Source: Lutibacter sp. B1
GTDB taxonomy: Bacteria; Bacteroidota; Bacteroidia; Flavobacteriales; Flavobacteriaceae
Direction of reading: 5' to 3'
Assembly: GCF_012524075.1 (NCBI RefSeq)
Contig: NZ_JAAZUI010000028.1
Span: 1 to 34,229 of the forward strand
DNA length: 34,229 nucleotides
The notes below the pieces were generated by a model. It did no database searches, was not told the DNA's origin, and worked only from the letters and a program-made list of their open reading frames with translations. Below are positions 22,816-31,701 of this stretch, one piece after another; position 1 is the first letter of the stretch; each line of letters starts with the position of its first letter. A program made the position numbers and the translations under genes.

Positions 22816-23607
22816 ATGAAAATCAAATTATTAATAATAGTATTCTTTACAATCTTTGTAAACTCATTGTATTCCAATGTTGCAATTACTAATGGATTAA
22901 CACACATATACTCTGGTTCTTCAGGAGATGTTATATCAGGAGAAGTAATTTTAGTGAATGGTTCTACTGAAGAGCAGTATATAACATTTGAGTTAAATGA
23001 TGCAATTTTTTCTTGTACAACTAACAGAATATTTACTAAAGAATATACTCATCCACAATCATCAATTAATTGGTTTGAAAGCAATATAACAGATAAAGTA
23101 CTTGCTCCAAAAGAAAGGTATGTATACAGGTTTACTATTAAAATACCAAAAGATAAAACATTAAGAGGGTCTTATTGGTCAGCACTAATGGTTCATTTAG
23201 AAAACCCAATTAGAGAAGATTCAATTAATGGAAATATTGGTTTAGATTCTAAAATTACTTATGCTGTAGGGTTATTAACTCATGTAAACACATTTGATGA
23301 ACTAAACATCAATTTTAAGGATATTACTATTAGTGAAAATGAAAACAGTAATAAAAAACAACTTGAAGTAAAATTAATTAACAAAAGTTTATTTATAGAA
23401 GGAGTGCGTTTATCCCTAGAGATTTATGATAAGAATGGTACTAAAATCTATGAAGCTGTAACTGATAGAAATATGACTTTTCCCGGTTTTTGCAGAGATT
23501 ACAAAATAGATATTTCCGAACTAATTTCCGGAGAATATGACTGTGTTTTAATAGCAGATTCAAGAGAAGAATTTGTAGGAACCAATATTAGCTTAACTAT
23601 AAAATAA
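22816..23607 (+). CDS. Periplasmic chaperone-like protein with two Ig-type domains
   Basis: A 263-residue exported protein (signal peptide to about residue 21). Two beta-sandwich domains are suggested. The first (about 22-150) has VISGEVILVNGSTEEQYITFEL, then INWFESNITDKVLAPKERYVYRFTIKIPKDKTLRGSYWSALMVHLENP. The order W, L-x-P, alternating strand, IP, G-x-Y is what one sees in domain 1 of pilus chaperones and in DUF916/WxL-interacting-like proteins. The second (about 165-263) has KKQLEVKLINKSLFIEGVRLSLEIYD and ends in a strand. It is the first gene of an operon with the usher-like protein 44 bp downstream. The chaperone role is inferred from architecture and context. Confidence 0.55.
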   Translation: MKIKLLIIVFFTIFVNSLYSNVAITNGLTHIYSGSSGDVISGEVILVNGSTEEQYITFELNDAIFSCTTNRIFTKEYTHPQSSINWFESNITDKVLAPKERYVYRFTIKIPKDKTLRGSYWSALMVHLENPIREDSINGNIGLDSKITYAVGLLTHVNTFDELNINFKDITISENENSNKKQLEVKLINKSLFIEGVRLSLEIYDKNGTKIYEAVTDRNMTFPGFCRDYKIDISELISGEYDCVLIADSREEFVGTNISLTIK

Positions 23608-23651
23608 GCTATAACAAAAAGTAATCTCCTATTCAATAAAAATTTAATATC

Positions 23652-26600
23652 ATGAAAAAAGCATTAAAATACATCTATTTTCTTTTTATTATTTTTCAAG
23701 GTTGTGCCAAAGATATGCCGCATGATGATTTTGATGTATTAAGATTGTCAAATGAAGCTGAAAATAGTATAGAATTACATCCAATTAAAAATATCAATTC
23801 AACCGATTCTATTTCATTTGGATTGATAGAATTAGGAGAGGTTACTAATGAAGGAAAAAAGAAATTTACAGTAAGTCAAATTGAGCTTAAATCTGATTCT
23901 ATCTATATTGGTAATAACGAGTTAAATAAAATGGATATGGTTTTAACAAAAAAGTACGATACGTTACTAAATATAATAAATGCAGTTGCTACAAGAGTAG
24001 TTGATATTAAAGAAAAAAATAATAAAACGAAAATCATTGGATTTTCACCGGTAAAAAATACAAATGCGTTACCTGAAGTAAAAAAAGCAACGTTAATAAG
24101 TTCGAAATCTAATTATGGAGAGTTAAAATTAGTATCTCAAAATGAAAATTTTAATACTGATGGCACAAAACAAGACATTATGAATAATGAAGAGGTTGTT
24201 ATACCTACTGTTATTTTAGATGAAGTTTTAATAAAAGCTACGTCAAAAAAAGCAAACTCATCAAATTTGATGATTAAAAATAAAGACAGTGTTAAAGTAA
24301 CCAGTATTGTTTTAAAATCGGAGCAACAAAAAACCAATAGCACAAGAAGTGAAAGTTCTACAGACTCTATAAAGATAATTAATACTGAAAATTCAAATAA
24401 AGTATTGTTGAATGTTTTAGAAAAAAATAAATTAAAAGTTAAAGAAAATAGTGTTTATAATTTCAATTTAAAGGTATTAAGCAAAAATAAAAGGTATGAA
24501 GTAAATAAAAGGCATACTCTTTTAGTAGAAGTAGAAAATGAAAGTGCTGAAACTAGCTTTGTTAAATTAGATGTTTTATTTCCGGAAGGTTGGAGTATAA
24601 TATCTGTTAGCACAATAAATTCTTTTAAAAAGAACGAAAAAAAGATAGCTTATATAAGTTTTTACATACCGTCTAATACTAAACCGGGAAAAATTCCTGC
24701 TACTATAGAAATTAAAGATGTATATAGTAAAACAATACAGTCGGTTGAAGTAATGTTTAATGTTGCAGAAAATTATGATTTAGATGTGTATAATATTTAT
24801 ACCCCTCAAAATTTAAGAGCAGGCGAGTTAATTAGAACAGCATATGCAATTAAAAATAATGGGAATATTGAGCAGAAAATTAATTTGAAATCAAAAAATA
24901 TAATTGATGGAGAAAATATATTGAATATAGCGCCAGATTCTACAATTATTGTGAATTTAACACAAAAAACGGATGCAAAAACATACTATTTTAGAAGTAT
25001 AGGTACAGGTTTAGAAGTGTACAGTAATACCTCTGGAGAAACTTACAGATCATATAATAGTGTTGAAGTTTTTCCTTCAAAAATAAAACAAAAAGATGCA
25101 TTTTTCAGGTATCCCGTGAGAGCCAGTTTGTATTATAATAGCTATACCAATAAAAAAGATCATTTTTCCACAATGTCGGCTGAAGTTTCAGGTGATGGGT
25201 ATTTAGATTTAGATAAAAATCATTATTTGAATTTCATTATAAGAGGTCCTAAACAAGAGAATCTTAAACGATTTGGTGTTGCAGATCAATATAGCTTAAT
25301 TTATAAATATAAAGATGAAACTATTTTATATTTAGGAGACCATAGCTATGAGATTGATAGATTAGGGTTTAATAGTAGATATGGAATGGGTTTTAGATTA
25401 ATTCAGAATGTTAAAAACTGGACATTATCTGCCTTTTATTCTAAGCCAAGATTATATAAATTTAATTCAGAGCCAATTTATGGTGTAAAAGCAGATTATT
25501 ACGTTACAGATTCTTTAAGTACAGGAGTTTCATTAACCAGATCTAAAGGGTTTTCTCAATTTACAAATCAGAATATTAATGAAAATCCCAATGAAGAAGG
25601 GCAAATTTTAACATTTAATGTTGATTATAGAAATAGAAATACACTTATTAAAGGTGAATCATCTGTAAGTTTAACAAATGAAAATATTGATGTTGCTAAC
25701 TATATTAACCTTACACAAAAGTTTAAAAACTTAACATATAATGGAAGTTTAACTATTGCCGGTAAAAATTATTTTGGAACATTAACCAATAGTTTTCAAT
25801 ATACTAATAATTTAAATTACGCAGTAAATAAATGGAATTTTGGGCTTGGGCAATCATTATACAAAGTAAACCAAAGATTGGATCCGTTATTTTATGCAGC
25901 AGAGCCTTATTTTGAAAATTATTATGGGTATGTAGGATACCGTTTTAATCAGTATCATAAAGTTAACTTTAGGTTTGACAGAAGAGAAAGAGAAGATAAA
26001 TTAGAACCTAAAAATTATCATTATAAAGAGTATGGTTTAAACTATAGTTATTCTTACAGCAGCAATACATTTTTTGCCAATTTTAATGGTAGAATTGCTA
26101 AAACAAGAAATTTATTAAGTGATTTTGCCGACTATAATAATACGTATGCACATAACTTAAGTATGTCATACAGATTCTCAAATAGTTTAAGGTTAAGAGG
26201 TAATATAAACCACAATTATAGTAATCGTTATGGAAGTTCAAATACAAATTTGAATTACGTGAGGTATAGTGCTGGCGTTAATTATAATTTTAGTAATAAT
26301 TTACGTTTAAATACAACTTATAATAGTGGTTTTAGTCCTGAAGATACGTATTTAAAAAGAGATTATATAAGTGCCAATTTAATGGCAAAACTTAATAAAA
26401 ATCATTTATTTGAAGTACGTTCAAATTATTTTGAAACTCCGGGAACTGTTAATAAAAAGGAATTATTGGTTTATGGTAAATACACGTATTCTTTTGGTGT
26501 TCCTATTAAAAAAATTGCAGAGCAAGGAGGTATCGATGGTTATGTGTTTTCATTAGATAAAACTATTGATATTAAGAAAATAAAAATTATTGCTGAAGGG

Positions 26601-27104
26601 AAAACCGTATTAACAGATAAAAATGGCAAGTTCGAATTAAATAACCTGTCATTAGGTAAAAATTATATTTTGATTGATGAATCCACTTTGCCAATTGATG
26701 TTGTTGCATCAACTAAAATTCCTTTTGAAGTAAAAATAGAAGAAGGAAATAAAGTGCAATTAGATATAGAATTAGTTAGATCGACTAGAATATATGGAAT
26801 TATTGATTTGGGAAATAACCAGTTAAATAAATACAATTTACAAGGTTATATAAAATTAGAGAATGATAATTTCACATATTATACAGAATCAAATAGTAAG
26901 GGTGAGTTCCAGTTTAAAAAAATTGTTCCTGGAACATATAAGTTAACATTGATAAGATTGAGAGAAAACAATAAATTATTTGATATTGAAAATAATGTAC
27001 AAGTAATTGCAAAAGCAGGAGAAAAAAGTGATGTTAAAGTAAACGTGAAAATAAAAACCAGAAAAATAAAATTTAATAATAAGAACTTTAAAGTAGGTCA
27101 ATAA
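23652..27104 (+). CDS. Large outer-membrane protein with usher-like architecture
   Basis: An 1150-residue protein. It starts with a signal peptide or possible lipobox (IIFQGCAKD, Cys19). Then come a low-complexity Asn/Ser/Lys-rich region (about 25-280), a NEW3-like beta domain (about 285-375, VEVENESAETSFVKLDVLFPEGWS), a second Ig-like region (to about 475), and a long stretch of amphipathic strands rich in Tyr, Asn and Arg (about 485-950). The last resembles a membrane barrel and includes YLGDHSYEIDRLGFNSRYGMGFRLIQ and WTLSAFYSKPR. Two C-terminal CarboxypepD-reg/SdrD-like domains follow (about 960-1140, TDKNGKFELNNLSLGKNYIL and SNSKGEFQFKKIVPGTYKLTL). Barrel plus C-terminal Ig domains next to a chaperone-like protein and subunits recalls a fimbrial usher, but I see no plug domain and no clear sequence match. 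Usher is a hypothesis. Confidence 0.55.
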   Translation: MKKALKYIYFLFIIFQGCAKDMPHDDFDVLRLSNEAENSIELHPIKNINSTDSISFGLIELGEVTNEGKKKFTVSQIELKSDSIYIGNNELNKMDMVLTKKYDTLLNIINAVATRVVDIKEKNNKTKIIGFSPVKNTNALPEVKKATLISSKSNYGELKLVSQNENFNTDGTKQDIMNNEEVVIPTVILDEVLIKATSKKANSSNLMIKNKDSVKVTSIVLKSEQQKTNSTRSESSTDSIKIINTENSNKVLLNVLEKNKLKVKENSVYNFNLKVLSKNKRYEVNKRHTLLVEVENESAETSFVKLDVLFPEGWSIISVSTINSFKKNEKKIAYISFYIPSNTKPGKIPATIEIKDVYSKTIQSVEVMFNVAENYDLDVYNIYTPQNLRAGELIRTAYAIKNNGNIEQKINLKSKNIIDGENILNIAPDSTIIVNLTQKTDAKTYYFRSIGTGLEVYSNTSGETYRSYNSVEVFPSKIKQKDAFFRYPVRASLYYNSYTNKKDHFSTMSAEVSGDGYLDLDKNHYLNFIIRGPKQENLKRFGVADQYSLIYKYKDETILYLGDHSYEIDRLGFNSRYGMGFRLIQNVKNWTLSAFYSKPRLYKFNSEPIYGVKADYYVTDSLSTGVSLTRSKGFSQFTNQNINENPNEEGQILTFNVDYRNRNTLIKGESSVSLTNENIDVANYINLTQKFKNLTYNGSLTIAGKNYFGTLTNSFQYTNNLNYAVNKWNFGLGQSLYKVNQRLDPLFYAAEPYFENYYGYVGYRFNQYHKVNFRFDRREREDKLEPKNYHYKEYGLNYSYSYSSNTFFANFNGRIAKTRNLLSDFADYNNTYAHNLSMSYRFSNSLRLRGNINHNYSNRYGSSNTNLNYVRYSAGVNYNFSNNLRLNTTYNSGFSPEDTYLKRDYISANLMAKLNKNHLFEVRSNYFETPGTVNKKELLVYGKYTYSFGVPIKKIAEQGGIDGYVFSLDKTIDIKKIKIIAEGKTVLTDKNGKFELNNLSLGKNYILIDESTLPIDVVASTKIPFEVKIEEGNKVQLDIELVRSTRIYGIIDLGNNQLNKYNLQGYIKLENDNFTYYTESNSKGEFQFKKIVPGTYKLTLIRLRENNKLFDIENNVQVIAKAGEKSDVKVNVKIKTRKIKFNNKNFKVGQ

Positions 27105-27694
27105 TGAAATATACATTTAAATATTTAATTTTAGTAGTATTTGTTATTACTACGTATAACAATTTTGCTCAAGAAACCATCAATGCTTATGATCCTAACT
27201 CATTTATTTTGGGAGGAGACCAAAAGTCAGTTCCGGCAACTGTTAATCTTTTACCGGTAGCTATAATTGATGTTGAGCCTGATCCTTTTAGTGCCAATAC
27301 AGGTTCAGGAACTGTAATTTCTGCTGAAGCAGGCTTGCCTGTAACTTCTGGTGCTGCAGCCGATCTTGATAATATATGGCTGAATTTCACTCAAAGGTCG
27401 AACAATTATCAACCTTCGAGAATATATGTTTCAACAAATCAACCTGTTCCGGCGGGGATGACTATAAAAGTTGAAATTGAGATTGGAAATTATGGAGTTG
27501 AAGGTGATTTTCCTGCAAATCCAAGATATGGACAAATTACACTTAGTCAGGCTGAAGAAATCATTGTTTATGATTTTGCCAGCGGTTATACCGGTGATGG
27601 TGTAAACAATGGATATCACCTAATTTATACCATTGAAAACCCTGGAAGTGTTTCACTGCCAGATGGTTTTGAAGTACAATATCGAATTAAATAA
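27104..27694 (+). CDS. Secreted subunit-like protein, paralogue of the candidate major subunit
   Basis: A 196-residue exported protein (signal peptide ending near NNFAQ). It shares with the protein at 21864 an N-terminal block (LLPVAIIDVEPDPFSANTG) and a C-terminal block (YTGDGVNNGYHLIYTIE), each in the same relative place, and ends in a hydrophobic alternating strand (GFEVQYRIK). The ATG overlaps the stop of the usher-like gene by one base (TAATG), so translation is coupled. It is probably a minor subunit or initiator of the same fibre. No cysteine was seen. Family unknown. Confidence 0.6.
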   Translation: MKYTFKYLILVVFVITTYNNFAQETINAYDPNSFILGGDQKSVPATVNLLPVAIIDVEPDPFSANTGSGTVISAEAGLPVTSGAAADLDNIWLNFTQRSNNYQPSRIYVSTNQPVPAGMTIKVEIEIGNYGVEGDFPANPRYGQITLSQAEEIIVYDFASGYTGDGVNNGYHLIYTIENPGSVSLPDGFEVQYRIK

Positions 27695-27719
27695 ATAATT
27701 TTTTTTAAAACTTACAGTA

Positions 27720-28319
27720 ATGAAAAAGTATACTCTTATAACAATATTTTTAATTAACACTTATTTAAGTTTCGGACAAATATTACCTGGAACCTTAGAT
27801 GTTTCTGGTTTTCCAAACATATCACAAACAATTAATGATTTAGTTTCTGAAGCAGGATTAGATGATACTTCTGTAGGGTTTGAAAGTAACTTTGATACAA
27901 ATCTAATTACTTTTACGTTAGATCCTACAATTTTGATGGGTATAACGGCTGCTTCAACCGAACAAAATTGTGATGCAAATGTTTTTAGATATTCAGTATA
28001 CATGTACACATCGTATGTTCCGGACGGATTTATAATTGAGGCAAAAACAACATTTGATAGTGGTTTTGGACTGCCTGCTGTAAGTACCTACGATACATTG
28101 CCTATACAACCTTTAGGTCCTAGAGGTTTAACTCCTGAAAATGGCGGAAATTATATTACAATACCCAGAGATGGAGCGTCTGCAATTAAGGTTTTTGAAT
28201 TTGTTGGTTGTAGGGAAGATATTCCCATTCAATTTAGAATTAAGCCTAGCGTTAAAGTTGTAGGAGGAAATCCTGTAAACTTTGATGTATACTATACTGT
28301 TGTAGGAAGTTTGAATTAA
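27720..28319 (+). CDS. Secreted protein with two cysteines, candidate tip or adhesin subunit
   Basis: A 199-residue exported protein (signal peptide ending near LSFGQ). It has a predicted all-beta body with two cysteines, C84 and C164, that could form a disulfide, unlike the other two subunit-like proteins, which have none. The C terminus alternates hydrophobic residues (PVNFDVYYTVVGSLN). It lacks the YTGD block of the other two. It begins 25 bp after the preceding gene and is the last exported protein of the operon. A tip adhesin would fit, but nothing in the sequence proves it. Confidence 0.55.
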   Translation: MKKYTLITIFLINTYLSFGQILPGTLDVSGFPNISQTINDLVSEAGLDDTSVGFESNFDTNLITFTLDPTILMGITAASTEQNCDANVFRYSVYMYTSYVPDGFIIEAKTTFDSGFGLPAVSTYDTLPIQPLGPRGLTPENGGNYITIPRDGASAIKVFEFVGCREDIPIQFRIKPSVKVVGGNPVNFDVYYTVVGSLN

Positions 28320-28331
28320 AATTAAGAAAGT

Positions 28332-28667
28332 ATGAAAAGAGGTGTAATTATAACTCAACCTTTAAATTTTTTATCTAATGATATTTTGTTCTGTTTGATA
28401 GAAAACACAACCCTTTATAATTATCATTTATGTATTGTTAGGAGTACACATAATTCAGAAAGTTTATTTAAAACATTAGAAAGAAAAGCAAAAGACAGTA
28501 GCGTAAGTATAAGTGTTATTAATAACAATAATAATAACGTATCTCAAGTAAAAGCAGCCTCAAGATATTTAAAGTCTAGAGATGATATTGAAAGTGTTTT
28601 AGTTTTAAATAAGAAAAAGATGTCTTTAATTGCCAATTTTGAGTCGTTTTTAACATTATTAAAATAA
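28332..28667 (+). CDS. Small cytoplasmic protein of unknown function at the end of the fibre operon
   Basis: A 111-residue protein without signal peptide or membrane segment, starting 12 bp after the preceding stop. It reads as alternating strands and helices (RGVIITQPLNFLSNDILFCLIEN, YNYHLCIVRST, VSISVINN, DDIESVLVLNKKKMSLIANFESFLTLL) with an Asn run (NNNNNN) in a loop. A small Rossmann-like or receiver-like fold would be compatible. I recognise no family. Placement suggests it is made together with the assembly genes and might regulate them. Confidence 0.5.
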   Translation: MKRGVIITQPLNFLSNDILFCLIENTTLYNYHLCIVRSTHNSESLFKTLERKAKDSSVSISVINNNNNNVSQVKAASRYLKSRDDIESVLVLNKKKMSLIANFESFLTLLK

Positions 28668-28702
28668 ACAATTACTCTACTAAAAGGGTTCGTTTTACAT
28701 CT

Positions 28703-28730
28703 TAAAAAGGTAAAAAACAAGCCTTTTTTA
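28703..28730 (+). terminator. Possible terminator of the fibre operon
   Basis: TAAAAAGG and CCTTTTTTA can pair around an 11-nt loop, 35 bp after the last stop codon. The stem is AT-rich and modest. Confidence 0.4.
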
Positions 28731-28869
28731 CGGCAGCAACTATGTTCAGTAATTTTTAATTTTTTTTTCATTTTAGATATTAAATATAAGTGCTAAAAAC
28801 TTACATTTAATGTTTGATTTCGATCAATTGATAATTCACTAAAATGATATAAATAAAAAATTTAAAATT

Positions 28870-30246
28870 ATGTTTATACTAATGGTTATTGTGTTTGTTC
28901 TTGGATACATTTTTATTGCATTAGAACATCCTTTAAAAATTGATAAAGCTGCTGCTGCTTTAATAATAGGCACATTATGCTGGGTAGTTTATATGTTTGG
29001 AGCTGAACAGATATTAAATCTGGGATTCAGCCCGTCTTGGGAAGCGTTTTCCAAAAATAAAGAATTGGGAGACATTGTTGAGACAATCCATGAGTTTATA
29101 GTGGAGCATGAAATTATTTATCATTTAGGAGATACAGCAGAGATATTATTCTTTTTGCTTGGAGCGATGACTATAGTTGAAATGGTTGACAGGCATGACG
29201 GATTTAAAATTATTACTGATAAAATAAAAACAACCAATAAAATAAAATTACTTTGGATTATCAGTTTTTTGACCTTCTTCATGTCAGCTTTGTTGGATAA
29301 TTTGACAACAACTATTGTAATGATTGCTTTACTTCGAAAACTTATTGAAGATAAAAAAACGCGTTGGACATTTGCCAGTATAGTTGTAATAGCTGCAAAT
29401 GCAGGAGGTGCTTGGTCTCCAATTGGAGATGTAACAACTATTATGTTGTGGATTGGAGGTCAAATTACAGCAGCTAAAATAATTTTAGGAGTATTTCTTC
29501 CCAGCTTGGCAAATATGGTGGTACCATTAATTGTTTTAAGTATTACCATGAAAGGAAAAACAATAGAGCGTCCAATTACAGACGAGAACGAAAATTCATT
29601 AACTTCTCCATTTGAAAGAATTTTTATGTTAGTTTTGGGAGTAGGAGGATTGTTATTTGTACCATTGTTTAAAACAGTTACACATTTACCTCCTTACATG
29701 GGAATGCTACTTTCTTTAGGTATTATATGGGCTGTTTCTGAAATTTTGCACAGAAATAAATCCAACGATATTAAAGATCAATTGCGTGTATCTGCCATAC
29801 TTCAGAAAATAGATATTTCTACAATCTTGTTTTTTTTAGGAATTCTTATGGCTGTTGCTTCTTTACAATCTGCAGGACAGCTTAATATTATGTCACATTA
29901 TTTAAAAGATGAATTGGGTAATGTGTATTTAATAGCTTTGGCAATTGGGGTATTGTCTGCAATTGTTGATAATGTTCCATTAGTAGCCGGTGCAATGGGA
30001 ATGTATCCTATAGCAGATCAAGGTGCAACAGATTTTTTAAGTTTCTTTGTTCAAGATGGGCGTTTTTGGGAATTTTTAGCATATACTGCAGGTACAGGTG
30101 GCAGTATTTTAATTATTGGTTCTGCTGCGGGTGTTGCTGCTATGGGTTTAGAAAAAATCGATTTTATTTGGTATCTCAAAAAAATATCAATATTGGCTGT
30201 TATTGGTTATTTAGCCGGTGCTGCACTCTATTACATTGGGTTGTAA
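28870..30246 (+). CDS. nhaD: Na+/H+ antiporter of the NhaD family
   Basis: A 458-residue inner-membrane antiporter that expels sodium in exchange for protons, as common in marine bacteria. At least ten hydrophobic segments are visible. Family marks are LGAMTIVEMVDRHDGFKII, SALLDNLTTTIVMIALLRKLI with the membrane Asp-Asn pair, VIAANAGGAWSPIGDVTTIMLWIGGQ, SAIVDNVPLVAGAMGMYP and GTGGSILIIGSAAGVAAMGLEKI. The start ATG gives a first helix at once (MFILMVIVFVLGYIFIALEH). It stands alone, with a 202-bp AT-rich upstream region in which I see no perfect -7 box. Confidence 0.94.
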   Translation: MFILMVIVFVLGYIFIALEHPLKIDKAAAALIIGTLCWVVYMFGAEQILNLGFSPSWEAFSKNKELGDIVETIHEFIVEHEIIYHLGDTAEILFFLLGAMTIVEMVDRHDGFKIITDKIKTTNKIKLLWIISFLTFFMSALLDNLTTTIVMIALLRKLIEDKKTRWTFASIVVIAANAGGAWSPIGDVTTIMLWIGGQITAAKIILGVFLPSLANMVVPLIVLSITMKGKTIERPITDENENSLTSPFERIFMLVLGVGGLLFVPLFKTVTHLPPYMGMLLSLGIIWAVSEILHRNKSNDIKDQLRVSAILQKIDISTILFFLGILMAVASLQSAGQLNIMSHYLKDELGNVYLIALAIGVLSAIVDNVPLVAGAMGMYPIADQGATDFLSFFVQDGRFWEFLAYTAGTGGSILIIGSAAGVAAMGLEKIDFIWYLKKISILAVIGYLAGAALYYIGL

Positions 30247-30338
30247 TTTTATGTAGAAATATTTTTTATTATAAAAATTAACTTGGTGTTTAAGTTGTAG
30301 TTGTAGAAGAATTACATTAACTTGGATTTATGTAATTT

Positions 30339-30944
30339 TCATGAAATACCCATAATTGAACTTATTTCATCAAATAAATCCTTAGGAATATTATTAGTTT
30401 CTAAAACAGGAATTTTTAGTTTTTCTGCTATTGGTTTAAAAGTATTTTTATCGGCTGTTAAAACAACATCTAATTTTTTGATTGATTTTGCTGATGCTGC
30501 AATTTTCAAATCATCAATTATCCAATTTCGGATATTTACAATATCATTAGGCTTTATTGTGTTTTTTTGAATATGAGAAATAAATTGATTTACACTATAA
30601 TCAGGTAAGTATTCACGTACGTTTTGAGATATTTTAGATGCTATATTTTTAGAGAAATCTACAAATGTTATTCCTGATGAATTAAAAAAATAAAATATTG
30701 CATTAACCATATTTTCACTATCATTTCTCGTCATTTCAGAAATGGTAACAGCTGAAATATAAAACATATATTTTTTACCTGTTTGTTTAGTTACCTCATT
30801 AAAATAATTAAATAATTTTTGAGTATTCTCAACTCTTTTTTTAACAAGCTCATTCTTTTTTAGATTCTCAGAATTTGCTAGTAAATCAAATATTACAGAA
30901 GTGTCTAAAAAAATATGTTCCCACTTATCAATTGGAGTTATCAT
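30339..30944 (-). CDS. PIN-domain protein (putative nuclease)
   Basis: A 201-residue PIN-domain protein. The four-acid centre is visible: Asp14 in IFLDTSVIFDLL, Glu70 in YISAVTISEM, Asp144/Asp145 in WIIDDLKIAASAK, and Asp165 in VVLTADKNTF. PIN domains are metal-dependent RNases, often toxins. It is longer than VapC toxins (about 130-140 residues), with an insertion between the first acid and Glu70 and a helical part in the middle. It starts 3 bp after the stop of the gene upstream, whose product is unknown. The two may be a toxin-antitoxin or defence-like pair. Confidence 0.8.
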   Translation of the reverse strand: MITPIDKWEHIFLDTSVIFDLLANSENLKKNELVKKRVENTQKLFNYFNEVTKQTGKKYMFYISAVTISEMTRNDSENMVNAIFYFFNSSGITFVDFSKNIASKISQNVREYLPDYSVNQFISHIQKNTIKPNDIVNIRNWIIDDLKIAASAKSIKKLDVVLTADKNTFKPIAEKLKIPVLETNNIPKDLFDEISSIMGIS

Positions 30945-30947
30945 AGC

Positions 30948-31676
30948 TTATCCTTTAAAGTATTTGTCTTTATATTTTTCAATAATTTCATCTCCAAACT
31001 TTTTTCTTATTTCAGTTGCAGTATCTATAAAATTATTATCATTTGGGACTTCAAAACTTTCTAATTCAGCACTTTTAATTTCATCATCATCCATACTTAT
31101 TTTTTTATTAATGAAAAATATTAATTCTTTTTCTTTAAAGTATTTAGCTAATTTTTTTTCTTGACTAAAACTAATCTCAATATCAAAATTAAACCCAGCA
31201 ACGTGAATTGTAGATTTCCCTTTTAGACTTCTTCCTCCAATTGAGGTTATAACTCCATTTATAGTACTAATTTGATTATAATAATCTGGTAATTTTGGCA
31301 GTTCAATTTTTTGAAATTCAACTTTAAAAGACTGAGTATCATTGTATGCTTGTAAAGTTAAATTATCTCCTAAGATAGTTTTTATTTTTTGAGCATAACT
31401 TCTTTGATTTGAATTTAACCCTGTATAATCATTAGTGCTAATTTTTCTGTGAACAACAATTAGGCTTTCTTGAACAACCTCACTATTTGTAGTTAAGTTT
31501 AGTGCATAACAATTTCCTCTAATTTCACTTAAGACTAATTTATCATCTCTTTGTAAAGACACTGCTTTTGATAATGACGTAAGTAATTCAGATAATGTGC
31601 CGATTGAAATACCATTTTCAGCAGTAAGTGAATGATTGTCATCATCGAATCTCAAAGTGAAATTATATCGTGTCAT
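30948..31676 (-). CDS. Unknown protein paired with the PIN-domain gene
   Basis: A 242-residue soluble protein (start at ATG 31676, MTRYNFTLRFDDDNHSL; the frame continues to 31724 but that start lies upstream of a good -7 box). It shows an N-terminal alpha/beta region with GISIGTLSELLTSLSKAV and LVLSEIRGNCYALNLTTNSEVVQESLIVVHRKIS, a middle segment INGVITSIGGRSLKGKSTIHVAGFNFDIEISF that looks like a small beta barrel, and an acidic C-terminal tail. I do not recognise a family. No HTH or AbrB motif is seen, so if it is an antitoxin it is not one of the usual VapB types. Confidence 0.65.
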   Translation of the reverse strand: MTRYNFTLRFDDDNHSLTAENGISIGTLSELLTSLSKAVSLQRDDKLVLSEIRGNCYALNLTTNSEVVQESLIVVHRKISTNDYTGLNSNQRSYAQKIKTILGDNLTLQAYNDTQSFKVEFQKIELPKLPDYYNQISTINGVITSIGGRSLKGKSTIHVAGFNFDIEISFSQEKKLAKYFKEKELIFFINKKISMDDDEIKSAELESFEVPNDNNFIDTATEIRKKFGDEIIEKYKDKYFKG

Positions 31677-31701
31677 TTTGAATAAATCGAATTTTATATC
31701 A

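Noticed and set aside
23652-27104. Interpretation of the 1150-residue protein as a T9SS-secreted adhesin
   Set aside because: No recognisable T9SS C-terminal signal domain; the end consists of two CarboxypepD-like repeats and a basic tail, and the centre looks like membrane-barrel strands.
27187-27390. A minus-strand frame inside the second subunit-like gene
   Set aside because: The plus-strand gene has a signal peptide, coupled start and paralogue similarity; the antisense frame has neither.
28509-28545. AAT-rich stretch encoding the Asn run in the 28332 gene as a regulatory repeat
   Set aside because: It is a simple in-frame run within a coding region of AT-rich DNA, without symmetry or further copies.
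30066-30281. A plus-strand frame overlapping the end of nhaD in another frame
   Set aside because: Its product is a Cys/Tyr-rich string typical of reading membrane-helix codons out of frame.
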